Under the pieces are notes generated by a model. That model was not told where the DNA came from, did not search any database, and worked only from the letters and a program-made list of their open reading frames with translations. DNA of 36,301 bases from Candidatus Melainabacteria bacterium (GTDB lineage Bacteria; Cyanobacteriota; Vampirovibrionia; Gastranaerophilales; Gastranaerophilaceae): the NCBI GenBank assembly GCA_003258795.1, contig QHMH01000006.1, positions 127,796 to 164,096 of the forward strand. Direction: 5' to 3'. Shown here piece after piece: positions 23,611-32,658 of this stretch (its first letter is position 1; every line of letters begins with the position of its first letter). The position numbers were made by a program, and so were the translations under genes.

Positions 23611-24476
23611 TCTTCATTATAAACTGTGATTTTTCTTAATTTCCATTGTATAAAAGTTAATATAAATATTATAAAAAATAAGATATAAGCTAATGCACTT
23701 GCATAACCAACTTTAAAATATTCGAATGCATTTTGGTAGATTGCATAAACTAAAATGTTTGTGCTATTCAATGGTCCACCTTGTGTCATCATATAAATTA
23801 GGTCAAAACCTTGAAAAGATGAAATGCAAGTTATAACAATAACGAAAAATATAGTTGGTGACAACAGAGGCAAAGTAATTTTAAAAAATATATCGTACTT
23901 GTTTGCACCATCGATTTTCGCAGCTTCAAATAGTGACTGGTTAATTGAGCTTAACCCAGATAAAAATATCAACATATTATATCCAATCAATTTCCAAACG
24001 GAAACTATTATGACGGCAGGCATTGCAAAATTTGAATCGTAAAGCCACTTTATATTAAGTCTTAACATGTGGTTTAAAATTCCTACATTTGGGTCAAAAA
24101 TCCATTGCCATATTATAGCTATAACAATCAGCGGTGTTATGAAGGGCAAAAAGTATGCTGTCTTAAAGAATTCAGAAGCTCTTATTTTCGAGTTTAGTAT
24201 ACAAGCTAAAATTAAGGGAATGATTACTCCTAAAATTGATGTAGAAAAAGCATAAACAAGGGTGTTTCCAAGAATTTTGTAAAAAATCGCATCAGAAAAA
24301 ACTTTTATATAATTTTGCATTCCGACAAATTTTGGTGGGTTTAGCAAGTCCCATTCCATAAAACTAAAACCGAAAGAAACAAAAACTGGTATTATTATAA
24401 ATATCAGAGTACCAAGAAGTGCAGGAAAAATGAATATTAAGCCTGCAAATAAATTACTGTCGGTTTTTATTTTCAT
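23607..24476 (-). CDS. Orphan sugar ABC transporter permease, MalF/UgpA type
   Basis: A 289-residue permease with six membrane segments, the MalF-type N-terminus (NLFAGLIFIFPALLG) and the EAA loop EAAKIDGANKYDIFFKITLP near residue 195. The ATG at 24476 gives the family start; an upstream in-frame ATG at 24692 would add 72 residues antisense to the phosphomutase gene and is rejected. A TATAAT ends six bases before the chosen ATG and no ribosome-binding site is present. No MalG-type partner, ATPase or binding protein adjoins it. It is a different gene from the pair at 10622-12333. Confidence 0.88.
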   Translation of the reverse strand: MKIKTDSNLFAGLIFIFPALLGTLIFIIIPVFVSFGFSFMEWDLLNPPKFVGMQNYIKVFSDAIFYKILGNTLVYAFSTSILGVIIPLILACILNSKIRASEFFKTAYFLPFITPLIVIAIIWQWIFDPNVGILNHMLRLNIKWLYDSNFAMPAVIIVSVWKLIGYNMLIFLSGLSSINQSLFEAAKIDGANKYDIFFKITLPLLSPTIFFVIVITCISSFQGFDLIYMMTQGGPLNSTNILVYAIYQNAFEYFKVGYASALAYILFFIIFILTFIQWKLRKITVYNED

Positions 24477-24482
24477 GATAAC

Positions 24483-24490
24483 ATTATAAT
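24483..24490. promoter_or_regulatory. Shared bidirectional -10 element
   Basis: The palindrome ATTATAAT gives a perfect TATAAT on each strand: plus strand 24485-24490, leading to the phosphomutase gene with a short leader, and minus strand 24488-24483, six bases before the permease ATG. Neither direction has a clear -35. The two promoters must compete for the same bases. Confidence 0.5.
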
Positions 24491-24515
24491 ACAAGTTAGA
24501 AGAATGAGGTGTGAA

Positions 24516-25961
24516 ATGGATAAACAAAAATATAATTCCGCTTTTGGTAAAAATGATATAAGAGGAATTTATGGTGAAAATATAACTGAAGAATTGTATG
24601 AAAAGGTCGGAGAAGGCTTTGTAGAATATATAAAACATCATACTGGAAAAGATGAAATAAATATTAGTGTATGTCGAGATGCAAGAGAGCATTCAGAAAG
24701 TTTGTCAAAGGCACTTATATCTGGAGTGATTTCAGCAGGTGCAAATGTTGTAGATTTAGGACTTGCACCAACACCTTTGGGCTATTATTCAGAAGTTGTA
24801 GGATTAAAAGTTAGAGAAAAAATTGATGGCGCCTTAATCGTTACTGCAAGTCACAATCCTCCTCAATACAATGGATTAAAAATGACTTTTGAAAAACAAT
24901 CTTTGAATGAGTCAAAAATTCAAGAGGTTAAAGAATTTGCTTTCAATTCTCACGAACCTTCTCCTAAAAAAGGAACTTATGAAAAATATGATTTAATTCC
25001 GGATTACATTGAAGCTATAAAAAAAGATTTCGGAAAAGTAGGAAAAAATTTAAAAATAGTTGTGGATAGTGCTAATGCCACAGGTGGTGTTGTTGCGCCT
25101 CAATTATATAGAGAAATTGGTTGTGAAGTAGTTGAATTATTTTCAGAACCAGATGGAAGATTTCCTAATCACCATCCAAACCCAAGTGATGTAAAAACTC
25201 TTGATGCAATTAGAAAAGCCGTAGTTGAAAATGGTGCTGATTTTGGTATCGCTTTCGACGGAGATTCTGACAGAATAGGAGTTGTAGACTCTAAAGGAAA
25301 CCCAATAAGTGGAGATAAACTCTTATTGATTTATGCTCAAGACGTTATTAAAAGAGCAAAAGAAGCTGGAGAACCTTTGCCAAAAGTTGTTTCAGAGGTT
25401 AAATGTTCTCAAGTTTTGTTCGACACAATTAACAAACTCGGCGGTGAAGCCATAATGTGTAAAACTGGACATGGTTTTATTAAAGGAAAAATGAAAGAAA
25501 CTAACGCTGTTCTCGCAGGTGAAATGAGCGGTCACACTTTCTTTAAGGATAGATATTATGGTTTTGACGATGCTGTTTATGCAGGTTGCAGAATTATCGA
25601 AATCGTTGCAAAAATGAAAGAAAAAAACGCAAACTTCAAAATAGAAGAACTTTTAAAACCGTTTAACGATGTATACTCCTCTCTTGAAGTTAGACTTTCC
25701 TGCCCTAATGAATTAAAGAAACCTACACTTTCAAAATTTGAAGAAGAACTAAACAAAAATAGAAACTTATTTAACACAGAAATCAAGGATATCGTAACTC
25801 TTGACGGAATGAGAATTGTTTTTGATGATGGCTTTGCTTTAATCAGACAAAGTAACACAGAGCCTGTGTTTACCCTAAGATTTGAGGCTAAAACAAAGGA
25901 AAAAGCTGACATGTATGAAAATGTTATGGTTAATGAAATCAAAAAAATTATGAAGGGATAA
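24516..25961 (+). CDS. Phosphomannomutase/phosphoglucomutase
   Basis: Alpha-D-phosphohexomutase that interconverts hexose 6- and 1-phosphates. The 481 residues have the four PMM/PGM signatures: the phosphoserine loop TASHNPPQYNG with S112, the Mg loop DGDSDRIG near 248, the sugar-binding GEMSGHTFF near 335 and the phosphate-binding RQSNTEPVFTLR near 448. The GEMSGH form fits enzymes using both mannose and glucose. The ATG at 24516 has GAGGTG four bases upstream; an ATG at 24504 would bury that site. A GT-C glycosyltransferase gene follows after four bases and manC lies beyond, so mannose-1-phosphate for GDP-mannose is the likely product. Confidence 0.92.
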   Translation: MDKQKYNSAFGKNDIRGIYGENITEELYEKVGEGFVEYIKHHTGKDEINISVCRDAREHSESLSKALISGVISAGANVVDLGLAPTPLGYYSEVVGLKVREKIDGALIVTASHNPPQYNGLKMTFEKQSLNESKIQEVKEFAFNSHEPSPKKGTYEKYDLIPDYIEAIKKDFGKVGKNLKIVVDSANATGGVVAPQLYREIGCEVVELFSEPDGRFPNHHPNPSDVKTLDAIRKAVVENGADFGIAFDGDSDRIGVVDSKGNPISGDKLLLIYAQDVIKRAKEAGEPLPKVVSEVKCSQVLFDTINKLGGEAIMCKTGHGFIKGKMKETNAVLAGEMSGHTFFKDRYYGFDDAVYAGCRIIEIVAKMKEKNANFKIEELLKPFNDVYSSLEVRLSCPNELKKPTLSKFEEELNKNRNLFNTEIKDIVTLDGMRIVFDDGFALIRQSNTEPVFTLRFEAKTKEKADMYENVMVNEIKKIMKG

Positions 25962-25965
25962 AGTT

Positions 25966-28155
25966 ATGATGACAGGAATAATATTGTTTGTCGTAGCCTT
26001 TTTCTTGGTGTTTGCTTCTGCATACTTGATAACTTCAATGATTGCGGAAGATAAAAACCCTTTGGGACTTATATATATTCCTGTCCTTGCATTTTCCCAA
26101 ATAGTTCTGATTCTTGAAATATTATCCTTATTTTCTCTCATAAAAATGCCGTGGATATTTCTGTTCCATGTGATAATATTCGCTGTTTGTGTTTTTGTAT
26201 GGAACAAAAAATCTCGTCCTTTATGGACTTTAGAGGTTAGAGGTTTTTGGAATAGGTTTAAAAACGCTTTAAAGCAAGATAAATGTTTGTCTGTTTTAGC
26301 GTTTTGTTTCTGTATTTTTATTTTAACTTCAGTTTTCCTATCGTTTATTATGCCTGTTACAAGTGGAGATGCAAAAACTTACCATGTTGCAAGAAGTTAT
26401 TTCTTTTTGACACAAGGTTCTTTAAACCACTTCGTAATAACTGATATGAGAGCGTTATGTCTGCCTATAAACTCTGAACTAATTTACACGTGGATTATAG
26501 CATTTTTGAAAAAAGATGTATTCTTTGGTTATGTTTCATTTGTTGGGTATTTGATTTCAATCATATCCCTTTTTAATATTGCAGGCTTGATGAAATTTTC
26601 TTACAAAAGAAGATTATGGATGATATTCATATTAAGTTCTTTTTCTTCTGTTATAGTACAGGCCTCAAGTACGGAAACAGACATTATTATTGCTGGACTA
26701 ATCTTGTCGAGTATATATATGTTTTGGTCAAGTGTTAAATCGGGAAAGAATATACCAATTTATATGTCAGCACTTGCCTATGCTCTTGCTATCGGAACAA
26801 AAACTCCTGCGATAATTTTAATCCCTGGGGTTGGATTGTTTATGCTATTTCTGTGTAAGCATTATAAAAACTTTAAGCCTTTGTTTTGGTTTTTAGGATT
26901 TGGTGTTCTAAATTTTTTGATATTTTCATCTTATAACTATATTTTGAATTATATTGATTATGGAAATATCTCGGGCCCTGATAGTTTCATTGTGGGTCAC
27001 AAAAATTATGACGGGATAAAGGGAATGTTTGCAAACATAATCAAATATTTCTTCATGATGTTTGATTTTACCGGCTTTAAGTGGGCAGATTATGCTAAAG
27101 ATTACCTTTTAGATATTAGAAACTCTATTTTGACATTGATTGGACATGAAGTTTTGGTTGACGGGATTTATACTACCGATTCACACTTTCAACGTTCTTT
27201 AATTGAACATCTGATGGGAGCTGGAATTTTAGGATTTATCGTTTATCTTCCTTGTCTTGTTTGGTCTTTTATAAAATGTAAGTTAAGTTTTAAAAATGTA
27301 AATGTTCGCTTTTTGGCTGGTTTTGCAAGTATCTTTATTGTAAGTATTTTGGTTATATCTTATATTTTGGTTTATATGACATACAGTGTAAGGTTTGTAA
27401 TGTCATTTATGGTTGTGTCATCTCCAATACTTGCTTATTCTTACTTGTCAAAGAAAAATCCACTGAAATATGTTATCGTACTTTTTTCAATATATTATCT
27501 TGCATTTGTGTCAACAAATATATGGGCAAGACCGTTGACAAAAATTTCAAAAATATTGATAAAGCATCCTTCAATTTCGTATATAAGAGATGTCGCAGTT
27601 TGTAAAACTTATGATGAATATGAAGAAGATTCCGAACGTGAAGAATGTATGTTGCAAAAACATTTGCTCAAATATCCAAAAGGTACAAAAATTTTGTACC
27701 TCCCTGGAGATTTCACAAATTTCATTTTCTTAAAGAAGTTGGAATTAGATGGTTATAATTTTGACTACGGAGAGGTAGAAGGACTTTCATTCCCAACCGA
27801 AACTGATTTTAATAAATATGATTTAATTATTGCCAAAACAGATGGACAACGATCTACTGTTTTAAGAGATTATGAAAAAAGAAAAAATGATTTCTTGATA
27901 GACGAAAAAACAAAAACTATCATTATCGTTGAAGAAAGAGAAATTCCTTGTATTTATGAATATAATCCAAAATTGTCAAAATATGACAAAAATGGAGATA
28001 TGAGAACCCCATTAGCATCAAGATGCTATCTTCCAAACCAACTCGTTTTGGACAAAGGTTACAAAATTTCAAGGATTGTTGGACTTACAAAGAATAGTTT
28101 GGTACAAAACTACTATATCTTCTACCAAAACATTTCACGAGAAAAAAGAAAGTAG
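25966..28155 (+). CDS. GT-C-type membrane glycosyltransferase (PMT/ArnT-like)
   Basis: A 729-residue polytopic protein with about ten to twelve membrane segments in residues 1-510 and a soluble C-terminal domain (about 510-729). The first outer loop holds SGDAKTYHVARSYFFLTQGS (133-152); an acidic residue here (D135) is the expected catalytic residue of GT-C enzymes, which use lipid-linked sugars such as dolichyl- or undecaprenyl-phosphate-mannose. ATGATG gives two starts one codon apart, with AAGGGA upstream. It sits between the phosphohexomutase and manC, which suggests mannosyl transfer to an envelope glycan or protein; acceptor and sugar are inferred, not shown. Its stop lies two bases from the convergent manC stop. 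Confidence 0.8.
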   Translation: MMTGIILFVVAFFLVFASAYLITSMIAEDKNPLGLIYIPVLAFSQIVLILEILSLFSLIKMPWIFLFHVIIFAVCVFVWNKKSRPLWTLEVRGFWNRFKNALKQDKCLSVLAFCFCIFILTSVFLSFIMPVTSGDAKTYHVARSYFFLTQGSLNHFVITDMRALCLPINSELIYTWIIAFLKKDVFFGYVSFVGYLISIISLFNIAGLMKFSYKRRLWMIFILSSFSSVIVQASSTETDIIIAGLILSSIYMFWSSVKSGKNIPIYMSALAYALAIGTKTPAIILIPGVGLFMLFLCKHYKNFKPLFWFLGFGVLNFLIFSSYNYILNYIDYGNISGPDSFIVGHKNYDGIKGMFANIIKYFFMMFDFTGFKWADYAKDYLLDIRNSILTLIGHEVLVDGIYTTDSHFQRSLIEHLMGAGILGFIVYLPCLVWSFIKCKLSFKNVNVRFLAGFASIFIVSILVISYILVYMTYSVRFVMSFMVVSSPILAYSYLSKKNPLKYVIVLFSIYYLAFVSTNIWARPLTKISKILIKHPSISYIRDVAVCKTYDEYEEDSEREECMLQKHLLKYPKGTKILYLPGDFTNFIFLKKLELDGYNFDYGEVEGLSFPTETDFNKYDLIIAKTDGQRSTVLRDYEKRKNDFLIDEKTKTIIIVEEREIPCIYEYNPKLSKYDKNGDMRTPLASRCYLPNQLVLDKGYKISRIVGLTKNSLVQNYYIFYQNISREKRK

Positions 28156-28157
28156 TT

Positions 28158-29546
28158 TTAAACTCTTCCGTACATATCTTCGTATCTAATAATATCTTCT
28201 TCGATAAGTAAATCGCCAAGTTGAGCTTCAATAATTTCCAAGTCTTCATCGTATGGGTTTTGTAGTGAATGAACTGCCTTTAATGGAATATCAATGCTGT
28301 GACCTTTAGAGAGAATATACTCTTTTCCTTCAAGGATTACTTTTGCTTTTCCAGACATTATAACCCAATGTTCACTTCTGTGTTCGTGAGATTGAACAGA
28401 AAGTTTTTGCCCAACATTAACGTGGATTAACTTGCTCAAAAATCCTTTGCCTTGAGAAATCACTGTGTAGAAACCCCAAGGTCTATAAACTGTTTTGTGA
28501 ACAAGATAAGTATCATCATTTTGTTGTTTTAATTTTTCGTAAATCTTTTTAACATCTTGAGTTTTATCTTTTTTGCAAGCCAAAATTGCATCTTCTGTTT
28601 CCACCAAAACTATATCATCTAAACCAATTGTAGAAACGAGTTTTGAAGAAGAATAAACAAACGAATTTTTTGACCCTTCATCTAAAACATGTCCAATGAA
28701 AACATTACCATCTTTATCTTTTTCGGAAACATCGTAAATTGACTGCCAAGAACCTAAATCGTTCCAATCACTTTCCAATTTTACAAGAGCAATCTTATCA
28801 GATTTCTCCATAACAGCATAATCAATCGAAATATTAGGCATTTGTTCAAAAAGATTGTAATCTATTTTGTCTGTATTTGAAAAATCAAATTTTTCCACAA
28901 GTGAATAAATATCAGAATCTGTCTTTTTAAGTTCTTCTTTTAGAACAGAAGCTTTAAACATGAAAATCCCGCTATTCCAGAAATAAGTTCCAGCTTCAAT
29001 ATATTTTTTTGCTTTTTCAGTATCTGGTTTTTCAACGAATTCTTTAACCTTAAAACCATCGCAAATTTTGTTGTCAGTTATGTTTATGTATCCATATCCA
29101 GTTTCAGGATAACTTGGTTGAATACCAAAAGTTACGATATAACCATTTTGTGCAATTTCTTTTCCTTTTTTGACAGTTGCCTCAAATTTTTCTCTGTCGT
29201 TAATCAAATGGTCAGACGGAACAACTAAAATTACATCATCATCTCCCCTGTCTAAAATATACTTTGTTGCAACAGCGATTGCAGGTGCAGTATTTTTAGA
29301 AAGAGGTTCAGATAAAACGCAAACGTCTTCTGTCAATTCGCAAAGTTGTCGTTTTACATTTGCAACGTGTTTTGTATTGGTTAAACTTATAATATTTTTT
29401 GCATCAATGAAAGAGTTTAGTCTTGCAAATGTAGATTGCAATAAACTTTTATCGTTGTTTAAGTTCAATAGTTGTTTTGGATAAAGCTCCCTTGATAAAG
29501 GCCACAATCTACTACCAGAACCACCTGCTAAAATTATTGCATACAT
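28158..29546 (-). CDS. manC: Bifunctional mannose-1-phosphate guanylyltransferase / mannose-6-phosphate isomerase
   Basis: Makes GDP-mannose from mannose-1-phosphate and GTP; the C-terminal part isomerises fructose-6-phosphate to mannose-6-phosphate. The 462 residues begin with the nucleotidyltransferase motif LAGGSGSRLWPLSRELYPKQ (6-25), include FVEKP near 150, and end with a type II PMI cupin domain (about 345-462) containing QSHEHRSEHWVI. AAGGAG on the minus strand lies eight bases before the ATG at 29546 and fixes the start; an upstream ATG at 29573 has none. Together with the phosphohexomutase at 24516 it completes the route from fructose-6-phosphate to GDP-mannose. Confidence 0.94.
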   Translation of the reverse strand: MYAIILAGGSGSRLWPLSRELYPKQLLNLNNDKSLLQSTFARLNSFIDAKNIISLTNTKHVANVKRQLCELTEDVCVLSEPLSKNTAPAIAVATKYILDRGDDDVILVVPSDHLINDREKFEATVKKGKEIAQNGYIVTFGIQPSYPETGYGYINITDNKICDGFKVKEFVEKPDTEKAKKYIEAGTYFWNSGIFMFKASVLKEELKKTDSDIYSLVEKFDFSNTDKIDYNLFEQMPNISIDYAVMEKSDKIALVKLESDWNDLGSWQSIYDVSEKDKDGNVFIGHVLDEGSKNSFVYSSSKLVSTIGLDDIVLVETEDAILACKKDKTQDVKKIYEKLKQQNDDTYLVHKTVYRPWGFYTVISQGKGFLSKLIHVNVGQKLSVQSHEHRSEHWVIMSGKAKVILEGKEYILSKGHSIDIPLKAVHSLQNPYDEDLEIIEAQLGDLLIEEDIIRYEDMYGRV

Positions 29547-29602
29547 AATACAAACTCCTTCCGTTGATTGCATTATGATAGCAAAAAAACAAATTTTGTA
29601 AA

Positions 29603-30964
29603 CTATTTATCCATTTTTTCAATCAATTTTTCGGTTGCGGTAAGAATTGGATCTATACTCGTAGAAAAAGCTGGAGAATATGGTAAATCATTTTTTAAAA
29701 ATTCATCAACCGTAACATGGCAATTAAGACTTGAAGCAATCGTATTTATTCTTTTATCTGCATTTCCCATTCCGATTGCCTGTGCACCTAAAAGCTTTCT
29801 TGTTTGTTTGTCGGCAACTAATTTCAGGGTAATATTTTGCGCATCCGGCATATAATCTACTATGTCAGACTTTGTAATAACGACAGAAATTGGATCAAAA
29901 CCGTACTGAGATGCGCTCTTTTCGCTTAACCCAGTACTTGCCATTGTAAATTTAAAATATTTTGTAACTGCAGAGCCAGAAACACCGTTAAAATAATCTC
30001 TTGCATTGCACATATTTAAAGCTGCGCACCTACCTTCTTTTATTGCAGTAGATGCGAGAGGAAGCCATACATGAACCCTCGCAATAATATGAAATTTCTC
30101 TGCACAATCTCCCGCAGCATAAATATCTGGAAAATTAGTCTGCATCTTTTCATTAACTTTTATAGCTCCAGTTGGTCCAAGGGTTATTCCGCAAGAAGAT
30201 GCAAGTTCAACGTTTGGTCTAACTCCTGCAGATATCACAACAAAATCAGTTTTGATATCCCTCATGGCAGCTGTTTTAAACCCTTCAACATATTCATTTC
30301 CATAAAATTCAGTTACATAGTCAGATGTAATTATTTCAATTCCAGTTGGTCTGTTCTTGAAAATGTAATCAGTTATAATCTGTGACATATCATCATCAAA
30401 AATAGGCATTATAACAGGAGATGACTCTATAATTGTTACGTCTAATCCTCTATTTACAAATGCCTCTAAAAGTTCAATGCCGATATATCCGCCACCGATT
30501 ATTGTAACATGCTTATATTTTAAAGCTGCTTCTTTTATAGCAAGAGCATCTTCGACAGTTCTTAAAGTAAAAATATTTTTTAAATTTATTTTTTCAACTT
30601 TTGGTAAAAAAGGTACAGCACCTGTCGCAATAAGTAATTTATCAAAGTTGAAATTGAAAACCTCTTCATTTTCAAGATTTTTTATAGTAACAAATTTATC
30701 TTGTGGAGAGATTTTACTACATCTGTGTTTGAGGTGAATATTTATGTTTGATTTTTGGAAATCTTCAACTGATCTCGCAAAAAGATAATCTTCATTATCA
30801 AAGTTTCCACCAATAAAATACGGGAACCCACATGTTGAGTAAGAAACATGAGTGTCTTGAGTAAATAAATCTATTTGAGCATTAGGGTTTAACCTTCTTG
30901 CTTTTGCGGCAGCCTTTGTTCCAGCTGCAACACCACCAATTATAACTAATTTTTCTTTTTCCAT
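29603..30964 (-). CDS. FAD-dependent CoA-disulfide reductase / NADH oxidase family protein
   Basis: A 453-residue pyridine-nucleotide-disulfide oxidoreductase. It has the N-terminal FAD motif IIGGVAAGT (8-16), the single redox cysteine C45 in SYSTCGFPYF, typical of CoA-disulfide reductase and water-forming NADH oxidase, the NAD(P)H-binding IIGGGYIGIELLEAF near 155, AAGDCAE near 290 and the C-terminal dimer domain. It may reduce CoA or other low-molecular disulfides or remove oxygen; these cannot be separated by eye. It begins three bases after the tspO stop and is the third gene of the minus-strand operon from 32618. No rhodanese domain is fused. Confidence 0.88.
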   Translation of the reverse strand: MEKEKLVIIGGVAAGTKAAAKARRLNPNAQIDLFTQDTHVSYSTCGFPYFIGGNFDNEDYLFARSVEDFQKSNINIHLKHRCSKISPQDKFVTIKNLENEEVFNFNFDKLLIATGAVPFLPKVEKINLKNIFTLRTVEDALAIKEAALKYKHVTIIGGGYIGIELLEAFVNRGLDVTIIESSPVIMPIFDDDMSQIITDYIFKNRPTGIEIITSDYVTEFYGNEYVEGFKTAAMRDIKTDFVVISAGVRPNVELASSCGITLGPTGAIKVNEKMQTNFPDIYAAGDCAEKFHIIARVHVWLPLASTAIKEGRCAALNMCNARDYFNGVSGSAVTKYFKFTMASTGLSEKSASQYGFDPISVVITKSDIVDYMPDAQNITLKLVADKQTRKLLGAQAIGMGNADKRINTIASSLNCHVTVDEFLKNDLPYSPAFSTSIDPILTATEKLIEKMDK

Positions 30965-30967
30965 TTT

Positions 30968-31363
30968 TTACCCATTCAATTTGTAAATGTTGTGCATAAG
31001 ATATACAGCAAATCCACACCAGATTACGTATGGGGTGAAGATTATGCCTGCAATAAGCGATGCATTATAAAAAAGAATCGCTGTAATAACTACGAAAAAT
31101 AATAAAATCCATGTAAGCTCAAAAGATTTTTTTAAATTTTTTCTTACAAAAAATACATTTGTCCACGAAAAATTTAACCCAAGTTGAATTAAGAAAAATG
31201 CAATCGCAAAAACTTTTAAAAGACTCATTTGACAAAATAAAATAATGAAAAATGAAATTATTATAGTCAAATATAAAATAGCCCACGCAATGGGAAAAAC
31301 CCTTTCTGAAGGCTGAAATTTTGGCTTAATGAGATTTTTGTACCATACTTTGTCGTAAATCAT
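30968..31363 (-). CDS. tspO: TspO/MBR family protein lacking the first helix
   Basis: A 131-residue membrane protein of the TspO/translocator-protein family, which binds tetrapyrroles and related ligands. It shows the family motifs WYKNLIKPKFQPSERVFPIAW (7-27, here split by family variation), LNFSWTNVFF near 64-73 and PYVIWCGFAVYLMHNIY near 112-128. Usual members have about 150-160 residues and five membrane helices; this one starts at the loop that normally follows helix 1, leaving four helices. An in-frame TAA a few codons upstream excludes a longer start. Ribosome binding is weak. It lies between the methionine gamma-lyase-like gene and the flavoenzyme in one operon. Confidence 0.85.
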   Translation of the reverse strand: MIYDKVWYKNLIKPKFQPSERVFPIAWAILYLTIIISFFIILFCQMSLLKVFAIAFFLIQLGLNFSWTNVFFVRKNLKKSFELTWILLFFVVITAILFYNASLIAGIIFTPYVIWCGFAVYLMHNIYKLNG

Positions 31364-31406
31364 AAAGGCATTTTAAAATGTTTGTATTAAAAAAAACATT
31401 GCCTTA

Positions 31407-32618
31407 CTATCTTATGTTTAACTTCTTTAAAATCTCTTCTAAAACTATTTTTATATGTGCATAGTTTAGACAACCTTGCATATAAACGGCATAAGGTGCT
31501 CTCATTGGACCATCAGCAGAAAGTTCAATTGTTGATCCTTCAATAAATGTTCCTCCAGCCATAATAACTTTGTCGTCATATCCTGGAATGTGCTCAGGAA
31601 TAGGCGTTACATAAGAATTTATCGGAGAAAGCTGCTGAACAGTTTTACAAAATTTTTCCAAAGGTTCAGGTGCGTTAAAAGTTATTGTTTGAATAATATC
31701 AGTCCTTTTATCTTCAAATTTCGGAGTGGAGATAAATCCAGCTTCCTCAAAGAGTTTTGATGCTAAAACAGCACCCTTAACAGCATCAGAAACAACAGAA
31801 GGAGCCATGAACAAACCTTGAAAAATCAATCTGTGTTGGTTTAGCATTGCTCCACCTTCACATCCAATTCCAGGAGCAGTTAATCTTTGCGCTGCTTGAT
31901 CAACAAAATATTCTTTGCCTGCAACATAACCCCCAGTTTCAACAATTCCACCTCCAGGATTTTTAATAAGCGAACCTGCAATCAAATCTGCCCCAACTTC
32001 AAGTGGTTCTCTCTTCTCTGTAAATTCACCATAACAGTTATCAACAAAACAAATACAGTCAGGATTTTTGCCTTTTACGATATCAATAATTTTTTTGATG
32101 GTATCAATATCTAACGATTTTCTTAAACTGTATCCTCTTGAACGTTGTATCAAAACCATGTTGCAGGTTTTGTCGATTTTTTTCTCTAAAAGTTCATAGT
32201 CTATATTTAAATTATCTGTCAATGGAATTTCTTCATATAAAACACCATGTCCAATCAAGGAAGCTCTTTTATCCCCTCTTGTCCCAATGACTTCTTGCAT
32301 AGTGTCATAAGGTGAGCCTGCAACAGAAATAAGTTTTTCCCCATATCTTAAATTTCCAGCCAAAGCACAAGCAAGAGCGTGTGTTCCAGAAACAAAATGG
32401 TTTCTTACAATAGCTTTTTCTGCACAAAAAACTTGTGCAAAAACTTTGTCTAAAACATCTCTGCCAAAATCATCATGTCCGTATCCAGAAACAGTGTAAA
32501 AATGTTCCGGTGCAACTCTGTTATCAATAAAAGCGTTCAAAACTTTTCTTTGGTTGTAATCCCTTACCTCGTTGATGTAATCAAATTGAGGGCTTTTTTC
32601 AATTTCCTGTATGTTCAT
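31407..32618 (-). CDS. Methionine gamma-lyase-like PLP enzyme ('aluminium resistance' family)
   Basis: A 403-residue fold-type I PLP enzyme of the family annotated as aluminium-resistance or methionine gamma-lyase-like protein, common in Cyanobacteria and Firmicutes; the physiological reaction is not settled. It has HFVSGTHALACALAG (74-88), the aspartate of FVDNCYGEFTE (191-201) and the PLP lysine K219 in GSLIKNPGGGI. Full length for the family. GAGAGGAAG precedes the ATG. It heads an operon with tspO and the CoADR-like gene, 43 bases upstream of tspO. Confidence 0.92.
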   Translation of the reverse strand: MNIQEIEKSPQFDYINEVRDYNQRKVLNAFIDNRVAPEHFYTVSGYGHDDFGRDVLDKVFAQVFCAEKAIVRNHFVSGTHALACALAGNLRYGEKLISVAGSPYDTMQEVIGTRGDKRASLIGHGVLYEEIPLTDNLNIDYELLEKKIDKTCNMVLIQRSRGYSLRKSLDIDTIKKIIDIVKGKNPDCICFVDNCYGEFTEKREPLEVGADLIAGSLIKNPGGGIVETGGYVAGKEYFVDQAAQRLTAPGIGCEGGAMLNQHRLIFQGLFMAPSVVSDAVKGAVLASKLFEEAGFISTPKFEDKRTDIIQTITFNAPEPLEKFCKTVQQLSPINSYVTPIPEHIPGYDDKVIMAGGTFIEGSTIELSADGPMRAPYAVYMQGCLNYAHIKIVLEEILKKLNIR

Positions 32619-32658
32619 AACTTCCTCTCATTCAAAAAAGTTATAACACAAAAAAAAC

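Noticed and set aside
24477..24692. N-terminal extension of the orphan permease to an ATG at 24692
   Set aside because: The 72 extra residues are antisense to the phosphohexomutase gene and not found in MalF-type permeases; a -10 box lies before the downstream ATG.
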